Of a stretch of 27,607 nt of DNA, positions 10,431 through 20,124 are shown piece after piece. This DNA is from Hypsibius dujardini (taxonomy: Eukaryota > Tardigrada > Eutardigrada > Parachela > Hypsibiidae), in contig LRSR01001144.1 in NCBI GenBank assembly GCA_001579985.1, forward strand, positions 1-27,607, read 5' to 3'. The notes under the pieces were generated by a model. The model did no database searches. It had not been told where the DNA came from and saw nothing but the letters and a program-made list of their open reading frames with translations. The translations under genes and the position numbers were made by a program. The stretch's first letter is position 1; each line of letters begins with the position of its first letter.

Positions 10431-10432
10431 AC

Positions 10433-11400
10433 CTGTTTCCATAATAACAGCAACCCCATGAGAGAGAAACCTTCGCCCCATGCAGCACCATTGCGCCAGC
10501 AGTTCGACACACAAATCACCGAATTGGATAATGGACACGTCACGCGTTTGGGTCACTTCTTCCGGGAGGAAGATCGTGGAGAAGTTAAATATACTAGAAT
10601 AATAGTAATTGACCGATGTTAATTAAGGTTAATGCAGCCGGGTCGTCTCTAGCCGTTTGATTGGGCAACCGTCTCTCTCTCTCTCTCTCACCTGCGGTCA
10701 CTATTCTCTTTCTGGGCTTCCGCCCTCTCATCCCGCACCGCAATCTATCGGACCGCATACTGTACATTTCAGTCTCTTCGCTTTCGCTCCAGAGGATTAT
10801 TCTCCTCCCCCCCCCCTGCTGTGGCTTATCGCAATATTACCCAAAACAATAAAAAATGGGGTATTCGGATTCAACCCAAATCCGGTACTCCCAGCCCGCA
10901 ATCCCACGTTCTTGCCCCGTGTTATCGAGTTTGTCGGGTATTCAAAAATCCGGGACAGGAAATTTCGACCTCAATGAAACCTTGGACAGTAATACGAATA
11001 GCCGTCCAGACAATGTAGGATTTCTCAAATGGTGGGTGAGTGGTGGGTTCGATGGGTTTCAAGGTCATGGACACGCGAGGCAAAACGGGAGGTACCGATC
11101 CTGGAGTATTTGGAGTATTATTGATCAAGACGGAGTGAATATATGAGATGCCACATTACATGTCCTCTGCCGTATTTATATGGGCTTCTAGTGCCGACCC
11201 AAGAAAGAAGGAGGAAGAAAACTTGGGAAATAAAGGACGTTTCATTACGGCTTCAATAAAGGCTTTACACTCTTTCGGCCTTCTCTAATACTTATGAACG
11301 TGCATGGAAGTTACGCAATGAACCAAGTAGACAAAACCAGACGGCTTATGCTAAAGAACCTTACAACAAAGATCACAATCTATATCAAAGATATATCCAT
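10433..11400 (-). pseudogene. Broken first exon of an NPR-type receptor gene
   Basis: Three minus-strand pieces match exon 1 of the receptor gene at 16113-19506. From 11400 to 11366 comes an ATG followed by a signal-peptide-like start with an in-frame TAG, ending at VIF; it resumes at 11010-10934 as VWTAIRI...VEISCPGFLNTR (compare VEIACPGFVDTR), then a stop. From 10611 to 10433 it reads YSSIFNFSTIFLPEE...CVELLAQW...VIMETG, matching YSGILNFSAVFLSEE...CVELVAHW...IIMGTG and ending at a donor G|GTACAT. A solo LTR (11014-11365) interrupts the signal-peptide part, and about 320 bp of unrelated DNA (10612-10933, including a CT microsatellite) replaces the middle 22 residues. None of the later exons was found nearby. 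This is a dead fragment of the receptor family. Confidence 0.72.
11014..11365 (-). mobile_element. Solo LTR with a 4-bp target duplication
   Basis: 352 bp starting TGTAGGATTTCT and ending AACCTTACA, the reverse complement of the LTR at 2264-2607 throughout. It is flanked on both sides by ACAA (11010-11013 and 11366-11369). On the minus strand it has the TATA box CCATATAAATACGG at the same place as the other copy. The TG...CA ends plus the 4-bp duplication fit an LTR retrotransposon of unknown superfamily reduced by LTR-LTR recombination. It sits inside the signal-peptide codons of the broken receptor exon, whose reading resumes on the other side. Confidence 0.82.
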
Positions 11401-11683
11401 GCAGAGATTAGACACAATTACCTACAAAATTACAGTAGTAGCAACGTGATGGATTATACAGACTGAACAGAAACTCAATGTGAAATGGATATAATCATGA
11501 ACGAAAAGGAGAAAGGAAGATTGAAGCCCTATCTGAAGCTCTACTCGCTTGATTGAGGGATTGTCGGTCGACTAAGGCCTGACGTAGTTTAAGCGTGCTG
11601 GAGTACATGAGCGATTAGAGCAACTTTGAACAGGGGCTGTGTGGAGGACGATCGAAGTCCACCAGTCCAGTCATGAAATTACC
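11401..11683. other. Unassigned intergenic DNA
   Basis: Nothing was recognised between the receptor fragment and the foldback element. Confidence 0.3.
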
Positions 11684-12484
11684 CGCGACAAACATTTGGT
11701 ATGCCGACTTCTGGTAACAGACTTTTGGTAATCGGACATATGGTACAGGCATGTTATATGAGTCGACAAATGGTTTGGCGACAGATCGTATCCCTACAAT
11801 AAAAAAGAGTACATTTCGCTCTTGAGGACATTTGGTTTACCGGCGATGACTACTTTTCTCGACATGACGAACTAGCACAAACACAGAACCGTCTGAACAC
11901 TGACAGCGTGATCTCAATACAAATTGCTTCCAGTAATTCATTTATCTTCTTACCTTCGGCCGAGCGAAGCGGGGCCAGGGACCTCGTGCGCAAAGCGCAC
12001 AAGAAAAGCCAAGTCTGCTGATAGACTACAAGCCAACAATTCAGTCGGTTGAATACCTTTGAATGTGTCAAATTTTCTGGATTCCCCGTAAGACTTTTCA
12101 TTTCCGTACGTTTAAAAAGTAAAAATGTGAGAACTTCGTCAGAATACCTGCTTGTGGATGGGGTTGGATTACTTTGTTGTATCAGATGACAGATGCCTCT
12201 CTTTGTTGTATGGGATTCATGTCTTGTTCACTTATTTCTATTGAAGTGTTCTTTTCATAATCCGATGTCGGACGACAGTAACATGTTTGCTGAAGGACCG
12301 TTTGTCCGCCCGCGCAATTTGTCGGTATGCCACATGTCCATTAAAACTAAATATTACTAGTTTCTGCATGTCGTCATACGTTACTTCAGTGATATTAGGA
12401 TATTATACCAACTGTCATCCGATACCATTTGTCTAGTACCATTTGTTGGGATACCAAATGTCGAGGTACCAAACGTCTGGCCGC
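11684..12484. mobile_element. Candidate foldback element with subterminal TTTGGTA-type words
   Basis: The left part (11684-11840) holds repeated words of the form GACATTTGGTA (ACATTTGGTATGCCGAC, ACTTCTGGTAACAGAC, CTTTTGGTAATCGGAC, ACATATGGTAC, GACAAATGGTTT). The right part (12290-12484) holds the inverse forms (TACCATTTGTC, TACCATTTGTTG, TACCAAATGTCG, TACCAAACGTCTGG). The centre is unique and contains no convincing gene. Inverted clusters of a short degenerate word at both ends fit a foldback or MITE-like transposon of about 800 bp. Exact ends and a target duplication could not be set. Confidence 0.45.
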
Positions 12485-13202
12485 CAGTTTAAGGTCTTCT
12501 CACTTTTGACCTTTCGAGCCTGATGCATGGTAGTTTTGACGTAGAAAGACTGCGCTTTCCTGTATTTATACAGTCAAAATGGAGAAGCGACAGGTTGTAA
12601 TGCCCATTTACGAGGTTAATAATTGGTACTAGCCATTGACTGCCCACTAAGAGCAGGAAAGAGGCCGTCCTCTGGGAGAATACACGGATAATTCAGGGAA
12701 AAATAAATAGCTTCCGATTAATGTGAAGGACAGATATTATCGTATTGCATAAGCATTCTTTGGTTGAAAAAATTCACCTGGAAATAGGTTGTGGTGAGCG
12801 GCAAATGCATTTTGCGCTGATCCTGATGACGGGATTTCCTGTTTTATTTATGCCTCGGCGTGGGTGTCACAAACCGATGCCTCTAGTGAATACAAAGTAG
12901 CCCATTAACATATCACGGAGAAATGCTGCATGATTGTACTCTACGCTTCTTTACGACCACTGGCTACGTCAGTCAATGCTTTTTGGTTACCCCCATGGAT
13001 GTTGGCCGACGCAGAAGACAGATGACATGCCGATGTGAGTAATATCGGACGTATGCGCAGATGCTGATGCTCCAATACCCACCCCGTCTCGTACTGAATC
13101 CGATGGATGCGAAGAAGACGGTGTCTGCGGATAAGAAAATTACGCTGCTATCTGTTCTATTCCGATTCTCCAGTCCCTCATCCGTCAAAGTGCAAGCGTG
13201 GA
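12485..13202. other. Unassigned intergenic DNA
   Basis: No gene or repeat copy was recognised. A 71-codon minus-strand frame (12973-13188) has no domain and looks like chance. Confidence 0.3.
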
Positions 13203-13686
13203 CAGAGGCTCATTTAGGATCCTTATAAGTCGGGACCAGGACCCCTCTTGCTAGGGCGGGAGGGGAGGCAAAGGGCGAAATTCAATTTGCTCAACCCCTG
13301 ATCATTTGAAACTTGTGAGGCTTTAGGGGTCTAATTTCCGAGGGCTCTGGATTTCAAAACATTTTTAGAAATTTTCAGTTTTCCAACATATTTGGACTTT
13401 TCTTGATGTTTTAAACCACCAACTTGCATTCATCAATAAGGACCTTATATTGGAACAAGACAAACCTCAAATCTGAACAAAAATGGGATTTTGAAAATAG
13501 TTAGAAATCTTAGGGGCCCTTGGAACTCAGACCCCTACAGGCCCTTAAGTTTAAAAATAATCAGGGATCTTTGATAGAGTTTTGCGTTCAATCTTGAAGC
13601 AAATGCATTTTGCCCTTTGCCCACCCCCTGGCTCTACCATGAGGGGTCCTGATTCTGACCTGTAAGGACCCTAAAACGAGCCTCTG
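13203..13686. mobile_element. MITE family 2, copy A, 484 bp
   Basis: The left end CAGAGGCTCATTTAGGATCC matches the reverse complement of the right end (CAGAGGCTCGTTTTAGGGTCC). The inverted repeat continues for about 75 bp through AGGACCCCTC and GGCAAAGGGC to an ATTTGCT word. The interior is AT-rich and noncoding. The same ends occur at 16706-17099 and, more diverged, at 14236-14804. No certain target duplication was seen. Confidence 0.7.
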
Positions 13687-14235
13687 TGTGCAGACATATA
13701 GTTACCCCGTGAATGTCCCAACTAGCAAGACGCAGCCCAGACAGGATACGGTCAGCTCAGCAATGAAGCTTCCCAGAACTGCCATAAAAGAATAAAAATA
13801 TTTGACTTGGTTCATTGATTTTCTTGATGTCCTAATTTCATCTAAAACCAACTCTGAACTAAACCGACTGACATGCCGTATGTTACATTAATTGAACGGC
13901 GTTCGCCTTCCAGACCGAACTTTTTTTCGCTCTTTCGGAATATTTTTAATATTTGGGATCTTCTCATGGATGTAATTGATTTCACAATCTGACAGCTGAA
14001 ATTAATGTGCGATGTGGTTCAATATATATCGATATTTCAATAAAGGAGCGGAAAGAATTTTGACTAGAGCTGGTTGTAATATCATCCTTAACAAATCGAG
14101 ACTCCCAGCTGAGTTTTTTTAATAAACTGAGACGTTCTACTCAAGCTAGCGCAAACTTTCAATTCTAAATTTTCATTTATTCGAGAAATGAAGGTGAACC
14201 TATTGAAAAGGGGTTAAAAAGGGGGTGATTATAGT
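13687..14235. other. AT-rich spacer between MITE copies
   Basis: No gene, tandem repeat or transposon end was recognised. Confidence 0.3.
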
Positions 14236-14271
14236 CAGGGGCTGGTTTAGGGGTGTATAACAAACGTGTCA

Positions 14272-14342
14272 GTATGGCACTATGGCAGTGGCAGTGTCAA
14301 TGGCACTACGGCAGTGGCACTATGGCAGTGGCACTATGGCAT
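14272..14342. repeat. GGCACTATGGCAGT minisatellite
   Basis: About five copies of a 12-14 bp unit (GGCACTATGGCAGT and variants) in tandem. Reading frames across it are repeat artefacts. Confidence 0.75.
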
Positions 14343-14355
14343 GTCCCATTTTTGC

Positions 14356-14494
14356 GTACCGACGTTGTATCCCCTGACATTCTGTTCTCCCGACCTTGTG
14401 TCCCTTTCATGTGTCCCGGCCGACTTTCTGTCCAGATGGAGAGTTTGTCCTCAAACAATCTGGTCCTGGAGATTCTGCCCTCACAGACATTCTG
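14356..14494. repeat. Cluster of degenerate CCGACnTTnTGTCC words
   Basis: At least five spaced variants occur (TACCGACGTTGTATCCC, CTGACATTCTGTTCTC, CCCGACCTTGTGTCCC, GCCGACTTTCTGTCC, CAGACATTCTG). This resembles the subterminal word clusters of the candidate foldback element at 11684-12484, and may be half of such an element. Confidence 0.4.
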
Positions 14495-14804
14495 ATAGTG
14501 AGTTTGATTTGCAAGGCCTCCTGAGTTTTCATACAAATTTCAGAAGCAACAGTTTTCAAATCAAATTTTGACTATTTTTGAAAGTTTAACCGTCGATTTG
14601 CACTTCAAGCGAGAGCCTGTATTGAACTCGAACAAACCTCAAGTTTAATCGTAAAACTGAACTTTTCAAATTTTGTTGAGAAATCAGAACTCAGAACCAA
14701 AAGTCTGAATTTTGGGTTTAATGTTGAAAAGATGCATTTTACCCCTTACGCCCTACCATTATGAGTCCTGATTCCGTCTTGTAAAAAGCATAAGTGAGCT
14801 TTTG

Positions 14805-16112
14805 ACAATAGTGAAAGGATTTTCATAGGGGGAACTACCGTAGTTTTATCCAGCCAAGTTGAGACAGATTTCCTTGGTACATTTTTTACCAGGTTCCCAC
14901 TTTCCTGATTTTCCCAAAAAATTTTGATATGGAAACCCATGATTCCTTTTACCAGGTTATGTAACCATTATACAAGATTTGGAACTCAAATGAAAACTAA
15001 ACGAATTACTATCAAATAGGGCTTGAGAATCTCAATATTGAAACTACTGGAAAATCTACAGCCTGATCAAGTTAAAAAGTTTCTGATTTTTGTTTCTTTG
15101 ATGTGCCCCTTTGAAATTTTTCTGGTTTCGTTCGGCCCTTAATTTCCTCTTAAAATTGCTGGGAAAGTGCAAATTTTGTTAACCGGACAGTGGACAGTCG
15201 TCGGTAAACAAAATGGCTTATCGCAGGAGAACGGTATCAATCGAGCATGCACCAACACAACAAAAATGAATATTTTTTCATTCTTACTTGAATGGGATAC
15301 TCGGTTTGTGCTCTAGAATTCGATATGTTTGAGCGGATGAAAAATAATTTCAATCAACACTCCTTTTTTTGTCATCCATACAGATGATGACTCTCGGCAC
15401 CGCCATTTGTTTGGGATTTTTTCTTCGATTTCAAAAAGTGTTTTCATAGTGTCTGCAAGCATGAAAGCTTTATTGAACAGTTTCATATTAAACATCGGCT
15501 CTCGGACTCCATAAAACGTCACTTGAGGTCTGAGTTAGCCGTTATGAGCACCCCGACCAGCCCATTGGATGTGAAATTTTTGCAATCTTTTATCTCAAAT
15601 GCATTCACGGGATGTTTAGGTTCTGATTAGGCAAGAGAAATCGACAGTGGCTGGAACAGGTTGCAAGAAAAGTGTTCTTTGGTATCCCCGAATTCAAAAT
15701 GGCTGCCTGCTCTTTTTGATTCCTACCCTCATTTTCCCTGCATTGATTTTTCCCACCAAATGATAAAATTCCTCAGAATTATAAAGTCAATTTGCATTAA
15801 TAGGCAAAGTTTAAAGTTAAAAAACGACATACTTCTTACGCTAGAAAAAAAATCGTTTTGAAAATTTGAAAAAATTAGTTATCCAACTTCAAATCTAATT
15901 TTTTTTGAGTTTTGGAAAAGATTGTAAAGATATTGCTCTTTCCCATATCTTATTAATCTAAATTTTTGATTAGACAGTTTGGATGGATTGCTGCGTGCTT
16001 GTTCACGACGCAGAACGAGAAAAATAAAACTGTCTCAACTGGATAAAGCTACTGTACAGTGGTATCTTATATTGATAAGGTGAAAGATAATCCATGCCAC
16101 CTTCAGACGAAC
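14805..16112. other. Region downstream of the receptor ectodomain gene; no membrane or cyclase exon
   Basis: The minus strand here should carry the transmembrane, kinase-homology and cyclase exons of the receptor gene at 16113-19506. None was recognised. If exon 8 is read through its weak donor, the frame continues for 36 codons from 16113 to a TGA at 16003; that tail is polar, without a membrane helix. A 69-codon minus frame at 15313-15522 has no recognised motif. Confidence 0.45.
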
Positions 16113-17601
16113 CTAATTTTTGGCAGACTGCACGCTCGTTATTGTAACCGCACAATGGTTCGTTTCTTGGCGGCCAAGAATTCCCTGGCCAGTCACGTGA
16201 TATATTTCTAACTTCTTGTAGTTCAGAATTTCCATCCGTTGACTCCAGCAGGAACATCTATCAAGAAGAAAAGCCTATCCAAGTGTGTATGTGAAGACTT
16301 TTGATACACTAACAGCGTAAGACAGGTGGCTCACCTCCAGTTGTTCTGCCCGTTCCGACAGATGAAGGACAGCTGTCTGCCTTCGACGCATGCCAGAGCC
16401 GTCAAAGTAAATGTCATCAAATTCACCGCTGAACGTCCTGTTCAGAAAGCGTTGGGCCAATTGCGGGGCATCGTGACGGTATATTGATGTCGATGCTAGG
16501 TTCTCATTGAGAACCCAAAAAGAAAAACCAGCTGACTTAGCACAAGATGTATATTTTTCAGTAAGTAGGCGCACTAGGCGGAAGCCTTGATCCATCTCAC
16601 CTGGGCCAACAATATTATGCTTGCGTAGCTCGCTACGACTTCTTCTCGCGGCTGAAATTAGACATCGATTTTGAGAATGATTAAAACAATGTATAATTGC
16701 ATACTCAGGAGCTTGTTTAGGGTTCTTGCAAGAAGGAACCAAAGTCCCTCATGGTAGGACCAGGGAGGTGGTCCAAATTCTCTCTTTCAGAAACTTCACC
16801 GAAAACTCGACCTTCTAATCATTTAATCAGTTCTTAATCATTTTGAAACTTGTGCGGATGTGGGTTTCTGATTTCCAAGTCTCAATTAAGACTTTCAAGC
16901 ATTTTCAAAAGCATCAGTTATTCTAGCAAATCTGTGATTTGTTGGGGTTCAATAAACGCAGCTTTATAACAACTTTCAATTTTAAAAATAATGCATTTTA
17001 ATGGTCCTATTTTGAAAAGCATTTGCCCCTTTGCTCACCCCCTGGTCTTACTATGAGAAGTCGTGGTTTCAGTTTGTAAGGACCCTAAAGGAGCTCCTGA
17101 TAGTCGAGATATTTTTAGAATTGATTGATGCTTGCTGAAAATGGTTACAATTTACCTGTTCTCGTTCGGTGTAGGAAATATTGAACAACTTTCTAACGCG
17201 TTGACGAAGCTGGGCAAGCAGACTGGCAAGGGCTGACAATGAACGCTCGTTTCGAACCGGTTCCAGCTGTTGGATAACCAATAACGAACCAAAAGCCCTG
17301 CGGGCAATCTGTGTGATAGAAGGAAATGTAGATAATGTTACCACCCTAATCAAAGACTCCATCAGCAGGATAGCAGATCATATTGCACAACACCAAACAA
17401 GCGCTGCGGAACACGCAAATCTCTCCCCCCACGCTTGGGCCGTACCTCGTCGTGGTGGTCATCATAGGACCATGAAAAGTTTCCAAATTTATCGTGCCTC
17501 CTTGCATCAGCTGACCCCCAGCTGAGATAGACATACTCTCCGTTGGTCATGTTCCGAGTCCATGCGTCTATCTAACGGCATTAGTATATAGCCCATCTGC
17601 T

Positions 17602-17650
<49 letters not shown>

Positions 17651-19506
17651 GCCTTTCTATCTTAGAACATACCAGCATGCGTCGGACGAAGTTAGCGCGG
17701 CCGAAGAACACCATCACTGACAAAAACAACGTCCAAGGTCTGCCGAATTGGTCTTGAAATACTTCTATACGGATTCTTTGCAATCTTCCTTAGTACCTCG
17801 ACTGATCTTGCAAAAATCATCCAACAATACACCATAGGGCTCCCGTGACCTTTCCAGCGAACGAGCTTTAATGACTCGCCGAAAAACAGTGAAGTTGAAC
17901 GAGTCTGCTCCAGATAAATCATCCAACTGCCTGGCCAGCCCATTGAAAACGCCTGGGGAGTCAAGGTCCGACACCAGGTACACGGTCCTCCATCTATAGA
18001 ATCGCAAGAGGTTGGCGAAGGTCTGACCGACGGCTAAAAGAGAGACTGGACCGGTTGATAGGACCGGCGCAGCGGGTAATCTGTACCCCGATCGGACGTA
18101 TGAAACTCTGAAATTGGGCAAGCAACAAACATTCAAGCAAAGGTAAAATGTAATTTGTAAAATGTCTGCTGTGTTGCAGTGCTTCCACTAAATCACTGTT
18201 TGCTAAATTTTGATTGATGTAAATAATTCTTGTGTTTTGTACTACAGTCAAACTAAAGTCTCCTGAAGATCTGTTCATATGTTGACGTACGTCTGAAAGT
18301 AGAGAGTGTTCCAGTTTGCAGCCAATTCATGAAGGCGTGTCCAGTCAGCCTGCCCTGGAGAATATATGGATGAGAAAATCGTTAGGAGCGAGCCTGTGAG
18401 CTCGCTATCCGAGCCGGCCTCATATTTCTGGCTGGACTAAACCAATACTTTTAGCGACAAATGTTTTAAAGTAGTTCCTTTTTCTACTTTTTCAAAACGA
18501 TCAAGCTAGAAGTTTTAAATAGTTGATCGCTGAAGATCTACTCTCAGTAAGGAAACTAAGGGAAGAACCAATATGAGTGAAACGTAACCAAGAGTTTTCA
18601 TCAGCATAAAAACTAACTTGAAGATCTTGGCTTTTTTTCAGTAAATCAACTTTGTTGATTAAAAACTAATTAAATGACTAATTTTGTGTGCCAACTTAGT
18701 TCACAATGTCATTATTGATTGCGATTATTTTGCACTAACACGATTCTGTAAATGAAACCTTGCGACGCCACTGTAGGAATGTGAAGAAACAATCAAAATA
18801 TCAAACATTAGGCAATTAAATTAGTTCAAAACAAATCAAAGATGGATCCGTTTAATTTGATTTTTTCATTTGCTTTCAAAATTTGATTTACTGATTTAGT
18901 GAAAAAAATACCTATTTCCGAACTTTTAATCTCAACTGTTTTTTCATTAGGTATTCATGTGATCAGATTGTTCTCAGTTATAACAAACGTTTGGCAGGGA
19001 CAACAGCACAAAGTCACGAAATTTGTGAAAAGCTACGTTTTTTTGATAGACATTTTCTACGATCACCAAATCAAACCAAATCAAACCAAATCAAATCAAA
19101 TCAAATCAAATCAAATCAAATCAAATCAAATCAAAAATAAACCAAAAAAAAAAATACCTGTTCCCATAATAATTGAGACTCCATCCGATGGAAACCTGCG
19201 CTGTGTGTAGTACCAATGAGCCACCAGTTCGACACACGCATCGCCGGGTAAAACTGCTCCATCAAGTGCTTGAGTTCTCTCTTCTTCCGAAAGAAAGACC
19301 GCTGAGAAATTCAGTATCCCAGAGTAGCGGTGGTTACTTTCCTCCACAGCAGCTTCAAAGGCTGGCGCACTGAAACCCAGAGCCCCGTCACCTCGTCGAG
19401 TGTCCACAAAGCCGGGACAGGCGATTTCCACTTGGACGAGACACTCGATCGGGATGCCAAATACCGACCACACAAATATCGCGCAATATTGCCTCAAAAA
19501 AATCAT
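16113..19506 (-). CDS. NPR-type receptor guanylyl cyclase ectodomain, eight exons, no cyclase part seen
   Basis: Ligand-binding (ANF receptor) domain of the membrane guanylyl cyclase/natriuretic peptide receptor type. Exons on the minus strand: 19506-19158, 18105-17797, 17716-17673, 17571-17446, 17308-17156, 16651-16601, 16514-16335 and 16257-16113. Phases agree throughout, giving 452 open codons. Exon 1 starts with a signal peptide (MIFLRQYCAIFVWSVFGIPI) and continues VEIACPGFVDTRRGDGALGF and ACVELVAHWYY. Exon 2 has LPAAPVLSTGP and FYRWRTVYLVSD, exon 3 VMVFFGRANFVRRML, exon 4 NMTNGEYVYLSWG, exon 7 FLNRTFSGEFDDIYFDGSG. Exon 8 carries DWPGNSWPPRNEPLCGYNNE, the juxtamembrane W-P..P..P.CG..NE motif of these receptors. 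Several N-glycosylation sites fit an extracellular domain. Oddities: exon 7 has GG where its AG acceptor should be (16516-16515), though an in-frame AAG at 16538-16536 could serve; the last donor (G|GTTCGT) is weak; no downstream membrane, kinase or cyclase exon is seen. It may be an ectodomain-only gene or a recent pseudogene. Confidence 0.72.
16706..17099. mobile_element. MITE family 2, copy C, inside receptor intron 5
   Basis: The ends CAGGAGCTTGTTTAGGG and CCCTAAAGGAGCTCCTG are inverted repeats. The left end continues CCCTCATGGTAGGACCAGGG, as in the right end of the copy at 13203-13686. It occupies most of the 504-bp intron between exons 5 and 6 of the receptor gene. It is noncoding. Confidence 0.65.
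17600..17650. repeat. GTCT/ACAG microsatellite in receptor intron 3
   Basis: About 12 copies of the tetranucleotide TCTG in the 101-bp intron 3 of the receptor gene. The QTDRQTD frame on the minus strand is a repeat artefact running on from exon 3. Confidence 0.9.
18106..19157 (-). other. Intron 1 of the receptor gene
   Basis: 1052 bp from the donor G|GTATTT at 19157 to an acceptor read as CAGAG at 18106. The CAG two bases earlier would break the frame. A TCAAA repeat lies near its 5' end. No further exon was found, but the splice leaves the domain a few residues short of the family pattern after the GTG turn, so a very small missed exon is possible. Confidence 0.45.
19067..19136. repeat. 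TCAAA pentanucleotide repeat
   Basis: About 14 tandem copies of TCAAA/TCAAACCAAA in receptor intron 1, close to the exon 1 donor. Confidence 0.9.
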
Positions 19507-19757
19507 CCTCTCTGATGTAAAAAAATTAGTGTGGACAATATCCCGCAAATGTTGCACCGAATGGCAGTTAAAGATGAAAGGCCAACAGATCCATGTTCAG
19601 CCTTGTAAATTATTACATTGAGATAGAAGCCGAAAAAGAGCTCCAGTGATTTCAGCAGGTAAAAGATAGTCCAGTCATATGAATCGCTGTTGTTTGTACA
19701 CGCACGATCAACGAAATTGGTATTAGCGAGAATCGGTTTTAACTCCGGACGTAGGGG

Positions 19758-20124
19758 ATTACCAGGAAATGTCAACCCAAGCAACTCTCCTGGGGGCGCC
19801 CCCTGAGAGTTTAACAGAGATATGGACCTCTGGCACTGCCGTTCAATCCAAAAATGCTTAGTACAAAGTATGTTTGGGGTTGCTGTAAATAATTAAAACT
19901 AACTATAGTAAATGCTTAAACTGAACAAATGTGGACGTCAACTTAAACTAATTTAATACATGCATGTATACTATATTTACAAGATATTATTCACTTCAAC
20001 CCCAAATACATATTTTTTAAGGCATCATATTTGGGATCCAATGGCTGTTTCAGGGTTCAGACTCTCACTGAGCCCTCAAGGGGCACCTCCAGGGGAGTTG
20101 CATGGGTTGTCACCCCTTGGTAAT
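19758..20124. mobile_element. Foldback MITE, family 1 copy B, 367 bp
   Basis: The left end ATTACCAGGAAATGTCAACC pairs with the reverse complement of the right end (ATTACCAAGGGGTGACAACC). The match continues about 50 bp through CAACTC.CCTGG and GCCCC.TGAG. Weaker inverted similarity runs on to about 150 bp on each side (TTTGGGGTTG and CAACCCCAAA). It lies 252 bp upstream of the start codon of the receptor gene on the minus strand, so it may carry part of that promoter. Confidence 0.72.

Larger units (their letters stand above)
14236..14804. mobile_element. MITE family 2, copy B (diverged, with internal repeats)
   Basis: The left end CAGGGGCTGGTTTAGGGG and the right part (AAGATGCATTTTACCCCTTA, ACCATTATGAGTCCTGATTC, then GAGCTTTTG) match the ends of the copies at 13203 and 16706 imperfectly. 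Inside are a GGCACTATGGCAGT minisatellite (14272-14342) and a cluster of CCGACTTTCTGTCC-like words (about 14356-14494). These are absent from the other copies and were probably acquired later. Confidence 0.4.

Noticed and set aside
15313-15522. 69-codon minus frame considered as a membrane or kinase exon of the receptor
   Set aside because: It has no membrane helix, no kinase-homology motif and no family-like splice junctions.
17568-17783. 71-codon minus frame with a QTDRQTD tail
   Set aside because: Only its central part is real: it is receptor exon 3 (17716-17673). The rest is intron and microsatellite.
19503-19784. 93-codon minus frame directly upstream of receptor exon 1
   Set aside because: It enters the MITE at its start, has no receptor similarity and is out of frame with exon 1; the signal peptide start at 19506 explains the gene better.
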